Shown here piece after piece: positions 53,514 to 62,753 of a stretch of 64,000 bases of DNA; the stretch's first letter is position 1; each line of letters starts with the position of its first letter. A program made the translations under genes and the position numbers. This DNA comes from Leptospira sanjuanensis (GTDB lineage: Bacteria > Spirochaetota > Leptospiria > Leptospirales > Leptospiraceae): NCBI RefSeq assembly GCF_022267375.1, contig NZ_JAIZBH010000001.1:2837501-2901500 (forward strand), written 5' to 3'. Below the pieces are notes generated by a model. The model saw only the letters and a list, made by a program, of their open reading frames with translations, searched no databases and was not told where the DNA came from.

Positions 53514-56072
53514 TTGACGATTATAAACTCTGACAAGGAATATATTTCCAAAGGGCAAACCTCCGAGGAAGCCGAACAAAAACTAAAACGATTCGGCCCG
53601 AACGAACTCAGCACGCACAAACGTTCCTTTTTCAAGGACATTCTCTCGGTAATATCGGAGCCGATGCTGATTCTGCTGATCTTATGCGGAAGCGTTTACG
53701 GGCTTTTAGGTAGCTTGGACGAAGCGGCAATGCTATCCGTCGCCGTAATCGCCGTGATTTCGATTACGATCTATCAAAAGAACAAATCCGAAAAAGCGTT
53801 AGCCTCCTTAAAGGAGCTTTCACCTCTGCGTGCAAGGGTGATTCGAGACGGAAAAATCGACGTCATACCGTCCCGAGAAGTAGTCCCCGAAGATATCATC
53901 ATACTTCAAGAAGGGGATCGAATCCCGGCGGATGGATCTCTGTTATTCTCGTTAAATCTAAACGTGGACGAATCCCTTCTCACGGGAGAATCGGACGGAA
54001 TTCCGAAAGAAGCCGACGAGAGCGCTTCAAGGTCCTTGAGAAATCGAAAGAACAAAGTTTTTGCGGGAAGCACGGTTCTTTCCGGGGAGGGCGTCCTCCG
54101 GGTGACCGCAACGGGTGATAGCACGGAAATCGGAAAGATCGGAACGGAATTTCGGCAAATCACCCAATCGGAAAGCCCGCTTCAAGCTGAAACGAAACGA
54201 TTTACGATCGTATTCACGTTATTTGCCGGAGTATTATGTATTTTTCTAATATTAGGATTCGGTTATAGAGATGGGCGTTGGTTGGAGGCGGTTCTTGCGG
54301 GATTAACCTTTTCCATGGCCGTTTTACCGGAGGAAATTCCCGTCGTATTGAGTGTATTCTTTTCCTTAGGCGCGTGGAGAATTTCGAAAATCGGAGTATT
54401 GACGAAAGAATTGAGCGCGATCGAGACATTAGGCGCCGCGACCGTGTTATGCGTCGACAAAACCGGAACGCTTACCGAAAACAAAATGAAAGTGCGAGGA
54501 TTATACTGCGACGGCGAACATTTGGAATGCGATTCTAAACTTACTGAAATCCCGGAATCGTTTCATCATCTTTTGGAATTCGCGCTCCTCGCTTCCAAAA
54601 AAGATCCCTATGATCCGATGGAGAAGGCGATTCAAGAATTGGGAATCGAGTTTCTTTCGGGTACGGAACACATTCATTTCGACTGGGAGCTCAAAAAAGA
54701 ATATCCGTTATCCTCGAAACTGATGGCTCTAAGTTACGCTTGGTTGTCCGATGAAAGCGTCGAAACTCTTTCCGTGGGAGCGAAGGGAGCGCCCGAAGCG
54801 ATTTTCGATCTTTGTCATCTGTCCCAAGAACGAATCCGCGAATTGGAAGAAGTCGTCGAAAGATATTCTTCGAAAGGATTTAGGATGTTGGGAGTTGCGA
54901 AATCGAGCGTATCAAAAAGAAAACTTCCCGAAGATCAACACGATCTGAATTTCGAGTTTTTAGGTTTTGTACTTTTGGAAGACCCTATTCGAGAATCCGT
55001 TCCTAATTCAGTTTCCGAATGTAAACGCGCAGGGATTAAGATCGTTATGATTACGGGAGATCACGCGGGAACCGCCAAGTCGATTGCGGATCAAATCGGC
55101 TTTGATCGTTCCGATGAAGTTCTCAGCGGAGATGACCTGGAATCGTTAAACGACGCCGAATTGACTGCGCGTTTAAGCGACGTTCGGATTTTCTGTAGAA
55201 TTCTCCCGCATCAGAAACTAAGACTCGTTCGTTGTTTTCAGAACAAAGGGGAGATCGTTGCGATGACGGGAGACGGCGTGAATGACACGCTCGCCTTGCA
55301 AGCGGCAAATATAGGAATCTCCATGGGAAAGAGAGGGACCGACGTTGCCCGGGAAGCTTCGGATCTCGTCCTCTTGGACGATAATTTTTCATCGATTGTA
55401 AAAGCCATCCTATTGGGAAGAAGGATTTACGAGAATATTCGTAAGAGCGTCTCTTACATTTTTTCGGTTCATATCCCGATCATCGGAATGTCCATCCTTC
55501 CCGTGTTTACGGGAGATCCGATTTATTTTTTTCCCGCTCATGTCTTATTATTGGAATTAATTATAGATCCTGCATGTACTCTCGTGTTCGAAGGGGTGGA
55601 AGCGGAAAGCCATATCTTCGATTCGCCTCCGCGCAAAAGAAAGGAAAACCTAATCAGCTTTCACGGCGTATCGCTCAGCATCTTCCGAGGAGGGTTGATT
55701 TTTGCCGTACTCGCTCTATTTACTTTTTGGGGGAAACACGAACATTGGACTTACGAAAAGATCCGTACGCTTGGCTTTATCGGTTTAGTCTCCTCGAATT
55801 TGGGAATGATTCTGATCCATCTTTCGGAAGAACTCCCTTTTTATAAAATTCCGTTTCGGAACAATTCCGTCGCCTATTGGATCATATCGCTCACGATTCT
55901 CCTATTTACGATCATCTTTCAGTTCGAATCACTTAGAAAACTATTCGGTTTCGAAGTGATTCCGTTCGGGGATGCGCTTTGCGCGATCGCGGTCGGATTA
56001 GCCGCAAGTTTCGTATGGGAATTTAAGAAGATGATTTCTCGAAATAAGCCGATCGGAACCAAAAATCGTTGA
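53514..56072 (+). CDS. P-type cation-transporting ATPase (P2-like, PEEIP motif)
   Basis: The 852-residue pump has the cation-transporter N-terminus (about 10-60), the actuator motif LTGES (156-160), phosphorylation site DKTGTLT (Asp315), the TGD and hinge GDGVNDTLAL, and about ten membrane helices. The M4 ion motif reads PEEIP (272-276), not the PEGLP of calcium pumps. M6 has IDPACTLVFE, a version found in an uncharacterised group of P2 ATPases, so the transported ion is uncertain. TTG start with GAGG upstream. The ArsR gene starts 44 bp downstream on the same strand. Confidence 0.88.
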   Translation: MTIINSDKEYISKGQTSEEAEQKLKRFGPNELSTHKRSFFKDILSVISEPMLILLILCGSVYGLLGSLDEAAMLSVAVIAVISITIYQKNKSEKALASLKELSPLRARVIRDGKIDVIPSREVVPEDIIILQEGDRIPADGSLLFSLNLNVDESLLTGESDGIPKEADESASRSLRNRKNKVFAGSTVLSGEGVLRVTATGDSTEIGKIGTEFRQITQSESPLQAETKRFTIVFTLFAGVLCIFLILGFGYRDGRWLEAVLAGLTFSMAVLPEEIPVVLSVFFSLGAWRISKIGVLTKELSAIETLGAATVLCVDKTGTLTENKMKVRGLYCDGEHLECDSKLTEIPESFHHLLEFALLASKKDPYDPMEKAIQELGIEFLSGTEHIHFDWELKKEYPLSSKLMALSYAWLSDESVETLSVGAKGAPEAIFDLCHLSQERIRELEEVVERYSSKGFRMLGVAKSSVSKRKLPEDQHDLNFEFLGFVLLEDPIRESVPNSVSECKRAGIKIVMITGDHAGTAKSIADQIGFDRSDEVLSGDDLESLNDAELTARLSDVRIFCRILPHQKLRLVRCFQNKGEIVAMTGDGVNDTLALQAANIGISMGKRGTDVAREASDLVLLDDNFSSIVKAILLGRRIYENIRKSVSYIFSVHIPIIGMSILPVFTGDPIYFFPAHVLLLELIIDPACTLVFEGVEAESHIFDSPPRKRKENLISFHGVSLSIFRGGLIFAVLALFTFWGKHEHWTYEKIRTLGFIGLVSSNLGMILIHLSEELPFYKIPFRNNSVAYWIISLTILLFTIIFQFESLRKLFGFEVIPFGDALCAIAVGLAASFVWEFKKMISRNKPIGTKNR

Positions 56073-56090
56073 TTTGCTCTTGACAAATAC

Positions 56091-56110
56091 ATATCGTTAA
56101 TTTCAGATAT
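56091..56110. promoter_or_regulatory. ArsR-type operator 1
   Basis: ATATC and GATAT arms separated by 10 bp (ATATCGTTAATTTCAGATAT) lie immediately before the ArsR start codon. Seventeen of 20 positions match the second site at 56431. A TTGACA (56080-56085) is just upstream, so the site would sit over the promoter. Confidence 0.7.
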
Positions 56111-56116
56111 ATAAAT

Positions 56117-56413
56117 ATGAGGAAGAATCAGGGAATAGACCCTCGTATCCGGGAATTTCTCGCGGCTTTAGCAAGCGAAACGCGCCTCAATCTTCTTCTT
56201 TCTTTTGCGGATGGCAAAGAAAAGACAGTCGGAGAATTGGTCGAACTTTCCGGATTGGGACAATCCACGATTTCTACCCATTTAAATCAGTTAAAAAAAG
56301 GCGGGATCTTAATTCGCAGAAAATCCGGTAAAGAAGTCTATTATAAACCCGACCGCGAACGGATCTTGGAACATATTTCCAAATTAACTTCTTATCTTCG
56401 AGGTTGTTGCTGA
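56117..56413 (+). CDS. ArsR-family transcriptional regulator
   Basis: The 98-residue protein has the winged-helix ArsR fold with recognition helix GLGQSTISTHLNQLKKGGIL (about residues 49-68) and wing RRKSGKEVYYKP. It ends in YLRGCC: the vicinal Cys97-Cys98 may be a thiol or metal sensor. The usual alpha-3 CVC arsenic site is absent. Two near-identical 20-bp inverted repeats flank the gene, one before its own start and one before the hydroxylase gene, so it probably represses both. Confidence 0.92.
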   Translation: MRKNQGIDPRIREFLAALASETRLNLLLSFADGKEKTVGELVELSGLGQSTISTHLNQLKKGGILIRRKSGKEVYYKPDRERILEHISKLTSYLRGCC

Positions 56414-56430
56414 TTTTTTTTCTGTTTTAT

Positions 56431-56450
56431 ATATCGTTAAATCTAGATAT
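56431..56450. promoter_or_regulatory. ArsR-type operator 2
   Basis: ATATCGTTAAATCTAGATAT, with the same ATATC-N10-GATAT arms as operator 1, lies 16 bp before the ATG of the sterol-desaturase-family gene and directly before its TTAGGAG ribosome site. Confidence 0.7.
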
Positions 56451-56466
56451 TTAGGAGTATACAAAT

Positions 56467-57330
56467 ATGAAAATCTTGAAACAAGGCATTCGATACGTCG
56501 GATTCCCGATCCTTTTTCTTTCGTTTTCGGTAATTCTCATTCGAAATTCGGGAAATCTATGGATCGCTTACACAACTCTTTCCCTTTCTGTTTTGATCGG
56601 AATGATGCTCGAAAGATTCATCCCTTTTGAAAAGACTTGGAACGAATCGGATGCCGATTCGAAATCCGATTTATTCTTCTTCGTAATCCAACCGATCGTG
56701 GCACCTTTAGCGGGTACGGCAGTTGCGGGAATCGTTCATCTATCTATGTCAGCGTTCGGCGGATCGGCGGCACGTTTAGGGGACTCGTCCCTGTGGTTTC
56801 AAATTCTGATTGGAATGTTTTTTTCGGGTTTAATTCCGTATTGGATTCATCGATTCTCTCATGCAAGAGACGGTTTTCTCTGGAGAGTTCACTCGATCCA
56901 CCATTCTCCGAAAAGGTTGTATTGGATGAATGCGTTTCGATCGCACCCCATCAATACGATCTTAAATATAGGAGGGGCTTTGCTTCCGGCTCTGTTATTG
57001 GGCTTACATCCCGACGCGGTTTTGATCGTGGGAATGCTGAATAATTTCGTGTCGATCTATAACCACATGAACATAGATTTCCGTTTAGGAATTTTAAATC
57101 GAATCTTCAACATGAATGAGCTTCACAGATGGCACCATTCTAAAGTTCCCGCCGAAGGAAATAACAACTATAGTTCGGGTGCGTTCGTCTTTTGGGATAT
57201 TCTTTTCGGTTCGTATTATCTTCCTCAAAATGAAATGAACGCGAATTTAGTCGGGCTGTTCGAACCGAATAAATATCCATCACGATCGATCGTAAAACAA
57301 ATCTTGTTTCCCATCTGCAAGTGTTCTTAG
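56467..57330 (+). CDS. Sterol desaturase / fatty acid hydroxylase family protein
   Basis: The 287-residue membrane enzyme has about five helices and the di-iron histidine boxes HRFSH (128-132), HSIHH (142-146) and HRWHH (220-224), plus His200. This family uses oxygen to hydroxylate or desaturate sterols, fatty acids or related lipids; the substrate here is unknown. TTAGGAG lies just before the ATG and the matching ArsR operator overlaps this leader, so expression is probably controlled by the neighbouring regulator. Confidence 0.9.
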   Translation: MKILKQGIRYVGFPILFLSFSVILIRNSGNLWIAYTTLSLSVLIGMMLERFIPFEKTWNESDADSKSDLFFFVIQPIVAPLAGTAVAGIVHLSMSAFGGSAARLGDSSLWFQILIGMFFSGLIPYWIHRFSHARDGFLWRVHSIHHSPKRLYWMNAFRSHPINTILNIGGALLPALLLGLHPDAVLIVGMLNNFVSIYNHMNIDFRLGILNRIFNMNELHRWHHSKVPAEGNNNYSSGAFVFWDILFGSYYLPQNEMNANLVGLFEPNKYPSRSIVKQILFPICKCS

Positions 57331-57652
57331 ATTAAACATCCAGTTCCGTTCCGTCGAAAACCCGTTTATTTCGAACCGGGAATTTCGATGGAACAAGTTG
57401 GGTTATGCTTTTTGCAGACTAAACGTAGAACTAAGATTCTCTTCATTCTCTAAGTTGGCGGATAATTGAATCTTTATTGTTAAGTTCCAGCTCTTATCGA
57501 AAAATTGTTTCGTATTATTTTTCGAAGTCAAAAAATGCGAAACAAGAAACAGAACACGCTTTGCCTGAAGTGAAATACGCTGGACATAAGGCGAAAATCG
57601 GATTAGAATCACAAAAGTCTAAAATTACGAGTGCCTCTTAGGGAGAGATTCA
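57331..57652. other. Non-coding spacer
   Basis: No gene is seen in these 322 bp. The only structure noted is a TTGTTTCG (57505-57512) / CGAAACAA (57538-57545) inverted repeat of unclear role. It marks the change from dense coding to the looser right-hand region. Confidence 0.5.
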
Positions 57653-58090
57653 ATGAAAATTATTTTAACTTTGATCCTATCGGTTTGGTTTTATTCCAAT
57701 TGTATTTTAGATCCTTTTTATTCGGCGAAAGACCGAAACGACCCTTCTAAAGTATCACGTCAGGAGGCCGAAGAAAAAATATTCGCGACCGCGGCGCTCA
57801 AAGCGGCTATTTGCGGCGAAGTGAGCCAAAAAGGTATATTAGCGCGAGTATTCATGACAGTCAGTGATAATATTTGTTATGGTTATAAGCCGCCATTTGA
57901 TACGGATAACAGTAAAAATCTTCGAAGCTGTAAGAACGAGTATAGCTATGTTTCAAAGGATAACCTTGAATCGTGCGTTAGCGAAATCATATTAAGTCCA
58001 TGCGAAACCACTTCGGATGTAAACTTTGCGTTCAGCATCGGGTATCAAGCCTGCACGAGCATGCTCAATACCAAAGGCAAGATCTATTGA
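57653..58090 (+). CDS. Small Cys-rich putative lipoprotein
   Basis: Not matched to a named family. The 145-residue protein has a short signal ending VWFYSNCILDP, a spirochaetal-type lipobox. The mature protein has seven further Cys residues, including CGE, ICYGY, RSCKNEY, LESCVSE, SPCETT and QACTS, suggesting several disulfides in the periplasm or on the surface. GGGAGAG precedes the ATG. It stands alone at the start of the AT-rich right-hand region. Confidence 0.7.
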   Translation: MKIILTLILSVWFYSNCILDPFYSAKDRNDPSKVSRQEAEEKIFATAALKAAICGEVSQKGILARVFMTVSDNICYGYKPPFDTDNSKNLRSCKNEYSYVSKDNLESCVSEIILSPCETTSDVNFAFSIGYQACTSMLNTKGKIY

Positions 58091-58278
58091 AGAATAGGTT
58101 CGTCCATACCTGCGCAATCGGATAGAAAGCGTACGTCATACCTTATTGTAAAAAGAAGCTTTCATAATAATATTGTTGGCCTTAAATTATAAAATTCAGC
58201 CATTTATAAGAAAACTTACTGTATCATAAACCTCAACAAAAGATTTCTTGAACGGATGCGTATTCGAAATATTCAGAA

Positions 58279-59688
58279 TTGCAGAAGTTTAAATGGGGAG
58301 CTATTGAAAGCGTGGAACAAGAGACAGTAGTATTAGAGATAAACAAAACACCCTTTAATCAGAAAATTCAATGCAATTGCCCTCGCATAATCTGTCATTC
58401 CCTAACGGATCCAAGTCGCGATGCCTTATCAAATAAAGAAATAGACGATTGCATAAAAGAATTGCAGAGCCATTTGGAAAGCTCGCTTATCGCTGCTTAT
58501 TTGATTGAAGTTCAATTCAGTGATCATCAGTTACCCGAAAAACAAGATAAAGAACTCTATTACGAAGCACTCAGGTTCATTTTAGAATCGATACATTTTC
58601 TAACGAAAGCGGAAATGCAAATGTTTCAATTTTCCAAAAGTAGAATCCTACTCCTTCTACCTATGGATGTTGAAGAATCCGATTTAAGCCTTCTACCTTC
58701 TCAGCTACTTTCCATGATGAACCATCCAATTCGTTATAAGGAAAATGACTTTTTCTTTAAAATTTCGATTGGATCATGTTCGATACGGGAAAAGAACGAA
58801 CCCTTTATCGAAATCCGGAATAAATTAGCGGACTCTTTAATGAATGCCAGCAAATATCCCCACAGTCACTATATCGTGAACGGACTCGAAAAAGAAATTC
58901 AGGTGATTTTCGCTTTGAAAATTGCAAACTTCAAGAAAGAATTTTCCTTAAATTACCAACCTATATTGGATGCAAGAACCAAAAAAATCGAATATTTAGA
59001 AACGTTAACAAGATGGAATCATCCGATCAAAGGAAATATTAGTCCTGATTTTTTTGTTCCATTGGCCGAGCAATCCCTCCTAATTCTAAAATTAGGCGAA
59101 TGGGTAATCAGGAACGCAGTCAGAGAATTTTCGAATCTTTTCAAATTTGCAGTCATTCAAGAAAATTGTAAACTGACGGTCAATCTTTCTCCAATTCAAT
59201 TGATTCACAAAGACATCAGCGAAGTATTCCTGGAGACCGTTGACCAATACGGAATCAAACCGGATCAGATCTTAATCGAAATTACGGAAACCTCAGTAAA
59301 CATGAACGGCGGAGAATTTCGCAGATTTTGCGAACAAGCTGAAAATCTTCATTTTCACGGGTTTAAGATTGCAATCGATGATTTTGGGAAAGGACATTCA
59401 AATTTTTCGAGATTGGATCAAATTCAATCCGACATCATCAAAATCGATAAGAATCTTTTGAGCGGAGCCTTACGATGTCCCTCCAAAAAAAGACTGCTCG
59501 GTTCCATCGTCGAAATGATGCGCACCATGCGTAAGAGAGTCGTTATCGAAGGTGTCGAAAACGAAGAGTGTGAAAAAATAGCTTCCGAAGCAGGAGCAGA
59601 CTTTCTTCAAGGTTATCATTATTATGCACCTCTAAATATAGAAGGTTTGTCGCAGATCTTTGGAATCAACTTTCAGATTTCTTTATGA
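58279..59688 (+). CDS. EAL-domain protein with degenerate GGDEF-like N-terminus
   Basis: The 469-residue protein has an EAL domain (about residues 215-465) whose catalytic residues are present: Glu241 in YLETLTRWNHP (EAL written as ETL), Asn in LTVNLSP, Glu in IEITET, DD in AIDDFGKGHSN, Lys in IIKIDKN, Glu in IEGVENE and Gln in LQGYHYY. The region at about 60-200 resembles a GGDEF fold (ISIGSCSIREKNEPFIEI near 162-180) without a GGDEF motif. No membrane helix. The frame starts at a TTG without a clear ribosome site, so the true start is uncertain. Likely c-di-GMP hydrolysis or binding. Confidence 0.85.
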   Translation: MQKFKWGAIESVEQETVVLEINKTPFNQKIQCNCPRIICHSLTDPSRDALSNKEIDDCIKELQSHLESSLIAAYLIEVQFSDHQLPEKQDKELYYEALRFILESIHFLTKAEMQMFQFSKSRILLLLPMDVEESDLSLLPSQLLSMMNHPIRYKENDFFFKISIGSCSIREKNEPFIEIRNKLADSLMNASKYPHSHYIVNGLEKEIQVIFALKIANFKKEFSLNYQPILDARTKKIEYLETLTRWNHPIKGNISPDFFVPLAEQSLLILKLGEWVIRNAVREFSNLFKFAVIQENCKLTVNLSPIQLIHKDISEVFLETVDQYGIKPDQILIEITETSVNMNGGEFRRFCEQAENLHFHGFKIAIDDFGKGHSNFSRLDQIQSDIIKIDKNLLSGALRCPSKKRLLGSIVEMMRTMRKRVVIEGVENEECEKIASEAGADFLQGYHYYAPLNIEGLSQIFGINFQISL

Positions 59689-60255
59689 AGATTCCCAAAA
59701 ATCAGAAAGAAAATCTGTGTAGTGAAAATCGTTATTCTAAATCAATTTCGTTCGAAAGTGTTTTTAGAATCTGTAATTCGTTCGATGATCGCTTTGGCAT
59801 TTGTGAGCGAGAACTTCGGGCGTCGCTGCCGTTTTCTGCAATTCAATTATTTTGATTACTTCAGCTTTCAGAAGAGTGGGTGCAAACTTTTGAACGTCCA
59901 AGCATGCGCGACTTTTGTATTTCCAAAGACTCACCGGTTTTGAATTTCGGAAAGACCGAAACTCATACTTTGAGCGCGCTTTACGAATCTTACAATCAAT
60001 AAACCATCGGATGAATACCTCCAACGCATGAATTCCTTTATCTTTTCCTAGGAAATCAAACCGAGGATTCTGGTATGCACTTTTAGACGATTTAGAAGGA
60101 TTGTCAGGCTGCGCCCTTACTCTTAGGAAACCAATTTCCCCTTTGCTCGATAATTTAAGGCATCCTAATCTATAAAGAGTGAATCCAAATTCTTAAAATT
60201 AAACTAAGCTGAAGTCATCAAGTTTATATTCCAAAGATAGCTGAACATAATAACA
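59689..60255. other. 567-bp stretch without a recognisable gene
   Basis: Only short frames occur here on both strands (for example 59722-59943 plus and 59764-60024 minus), overlapping each other and lacking any family resemblance or good ribosome site. It may hold decayed genes. No repeats or strong hairpins were noticed. Confidence 0.5.
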
Positions 60256-62643
60256 ATGTATAAGTCTAATAAGCATAAACGTTCCGGCATTTTGCTTTTA
60301 ACTCTAAGTTTACTTACAGTTTCCGATTGTATCAGAAAACCCGATGGAAATCTTTTTATAGATACTATGGTTTTCTCTAACTTCCTGACAAACGCTTTAA
60401 CTCCAATCAAACTTAGAGTTCAAGTAAAAGGTCTTGCAAGCGGTGCGAATTTTACGATCTCAAATCAAGATTCGGAAAGCTTAACCATTAGCAAGAACGG
60501 GGACTTCGAATTTCCAAAAATGAAAACGAAATATTCCGAATTTTCAATTTCAATTCTCTCCCAACCCGTTACAACACCAAGCCAAACTTGCGTAATTACC
60601 AATCCTGCCGGAATTCTTAGTCCCAATAACAATACCGTCGAGATAAATTGTGGAACGAAATTTTTTCCGTTAAATCTTAACGTATTTGGAATTGCTACCG
60701 GCTCAACAGGAATTCTTTCGGTTCGAAATGGGCCGGTCGACACACTGAATATTTCCTCCGACGGGACATATGAATTTTCGGCGCAGGTTCCGGATTTGGG
60801 CTCATATTCCGCAACGATCTTATCGAGACCAAATATGCATGATTGCATCCTAGAACCGCTTCCAGCTTCAATCGGAACAATCAACGGTGCGCCGGTTACG
60901 TTAAATGTAAACTGCTTAAGTCAAATCCATTCTTTCCCTATCGACCAAACTGCAATAGGACCGACCGATAACCTGATTATCACTTTTTCGAAACCGCTTA
61001 CACCCATGAGCTGTTCTTTCGTAGCCCCACCCGGAACTTGTTCGGCGGATTTAAGCGCTTCGGCCCTACCTATAGTCGCAGCGGACTATAGCGGTAATAG
61101 ACTTACCGTTCGACCAAATGTTAACTGGAACGCAGGCCTCAGGCGGTGTATACAACTTGCCGGTTGTACGGAAGCCGGAACAAACCGCGTTTTCAACCTT
61201 CCGCGATCGAATAGTTACGCGGTTACGAATCAGATAAAATACGTAAGCGCAGGAGGCGCCGTCGCGGGCGCTTGTAATTCCGTTGCAACCGCTTGCGCTA
61301 ATATACAATACGCCGTTTCGCAGTGCAACGTTCTATCCTCTTGTTTCGTCCTGGTTTCTCAGGGAACTTATTCGATAGCAACCGTTCCCGACAGGATTCT
61401 TTTGATCGATAGGTTACAACTCCTAGGCGGATTTAGTACCGATTTTCAATCTCGAAATACTACAACATTTCAAACGATAATTCGGGACGATATAGGAGTT
61501 GGCGGATGCGGTTCTAATGATGCGACATCCTGCACACCGATTTCAGGTAGCGCCATGACTCTCAATTCCGACGTGCTTGTCCAAGGATTTACGATCATCA
61601 CCAATTCGAATAACAGAGTTTCGACCGGAATAAATCTAAACAATGTGGCTACGGGACCGAATTCGATCACGATCGATAATAATATCATTTTAGGTACGAA
61701 TTCAACGGCGCCCTATGCACTCATGATTGTTAGGTCGGGCATCTACGCTTCAAATGTATCTCCTTCTTTTCGCGCTACCGGAAATTATGTTTTGGGGGGT
61801 AGCGGTAATTCTATGTCGGTCGGCATGCGAATATTAAATGGAACGCAAGGACTCATACAAAACAACCGGATTAGCGGGGGTTCGCATATAAATATCAACG
61901 ACGCCTTAGATTCTTCCATAGGAATTCTAATTAACAATACAGTGAACAATACCACTCAGTCTTTGGTGATCGCGAATAATATCATCAACGCATTTCATTT
62001 GAACGGAACACCGGCCGTTTCCGCTACAACTTCAATCGGAATTCAAGCTCTGTCTATCAACTCGCCCAATTTTTACATTTTGCACAATACTATCTATGGA
62101 GGAAACGGAGTTACTCGCTCTTACGGCATTCAACAGCAATCCTCTGGCTTTCTAAATATAAATGTCGTCAACAATCAGGTCATTTCCAATTCGGCGGCGA
62201 GCAATCAGATTTGCCTAAATTATGCCACAAATAGTGTAAATACACTATCCGACATCCGCGGGAATAATCTTTTCGGCTGCAATATACCCGTTTCAACTTC
62301 GGCCGGCAACTTCCGCTTTTGCGGTCCGGAGCCGTCAAGTTTAAGAGATTCGATCTTTTGCATGACCCCGATAACTAATTTAACCGCTTTGAATTTTAAT
62401 CATGATCCCATTTTCACGATTCCAACGGGCAATCTGGATGTTATGTTTTTGAATTCAAATTCAAGATGCAATTCGGTTTACGGCGGGGTCGATCCAGGTT
62501 ATCCTCTTCCGCTTTCCCAAGTCTACTTACGCGACATTCGAGCGTTAACTAGATCTACAAATGCCCTGCCCGCTCCGGTTCCATCCGGATCATTCGGTTA
62601 TTCCATTGGAGCTTACGAATACGACGGCACATGCGTACCTTAA
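60256..62643 (+). CDS. Beta-helix lipoprotein with Ig-like segment
   Basis: The 795-residue protein has a signal ending LLTVSDCIRK (lipobox with Asp at -1, which may favour particular sorting). Residues about 55-215 form two similar beta-sandwich repeats (VKGLASGANFTISNQ and VFGIATGSTGILSVRNG, each ending near a conserved Cys). A Big_5-like stretch follows (about 225-320). From about 330, YVSAGGAVAGACNSVATACA begins a DUF1565-type right-handed beta-helix with Asn-rich rungs (NNIILGTNS, NNRISGGSH, NNIINAF, NNQVISNS). It is likely a surface or periplasmic binding protein. Ends GAYEYDGTCVP. Confidence 0.75.
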   Translation: MYKSNKHKRSGILLLTLSLLTVSDCIRKPDGNLFIDTMVFSNFLTNALTPIKLRVQVKGLASGANFTISNQDSESLTISKNGDFEFPKMKTKYSEFSISILSQPVTTPSQTCVITNPAGILSPNNNTVEINCGTKFFPLNLNVFGIATGSTGILSVRNGPVDTLNISSDGTYEFSAQVPDLGSYSATILSRPNMHDCILEPLPASIGTINGAPVTLNVNCLSQIHSFPIDQTAIGPTDNLIITFSKPLTPMSCSFVAPPGTCSADLSASALPIVAADYSGNRLTVRPNVNWNAGLRRCIQLAGCTEAGTNRVFNLPRSNSYAVTNQIKYVSAGGAVAGACNSVATACANIQYAVSQCNVLSSCFVLVSQGTYSIATVPDRILLIDRLQLLGGFSTDFQSRNTTTFQTIIRDDIGVGGCGSNDATSCTPISGSAMTLNSDVLVQGFTIITNSNNRVSTGINLNNVATGPNSITIDNNIILGTNSTAPYALMIVRSGIYASNVSPSFRATGNYVLGGSGNSMSVGMRILNGTQGLIQNNRISGGSHININDALDSSIGILINNTVNNTTQSLVIANNIINAFHLNGTPAVSATTSIGIQALSINSPNFYILHNTIYGGNGVTRSYGIQQQSSGFLNINVVNNQVISNSAASNQICLNYATNSVNTLSDIRGNNLFGCNIPVSTSAGNFRFCGPEPSSLRDSIFCMTPITNLTALNFNHDPIFTIPTGNLDVMFLNSNSRCNSVYGGVDPGYPLPLSQVYLRDIRALTRSTNALPAPVPSGSFGYSIGAYEYDGTCVP

Positions 62644-62753
62644 AAGAAACACATTCCGATTTGAGAAAAAAGATTGAATTTTAAATTTTATTGCCTGAGC
62701 AACAATATTTTAAGCAATATAAATCGTATATTAAATAAAAAGAAGGGTGTTGC

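Noticed and set aside
59722..60024. Short overlapping frames on both strands
   Set aside because: They overlap each other, have no ribosome sites and match no family that I recognise; possibly decayed sequence.
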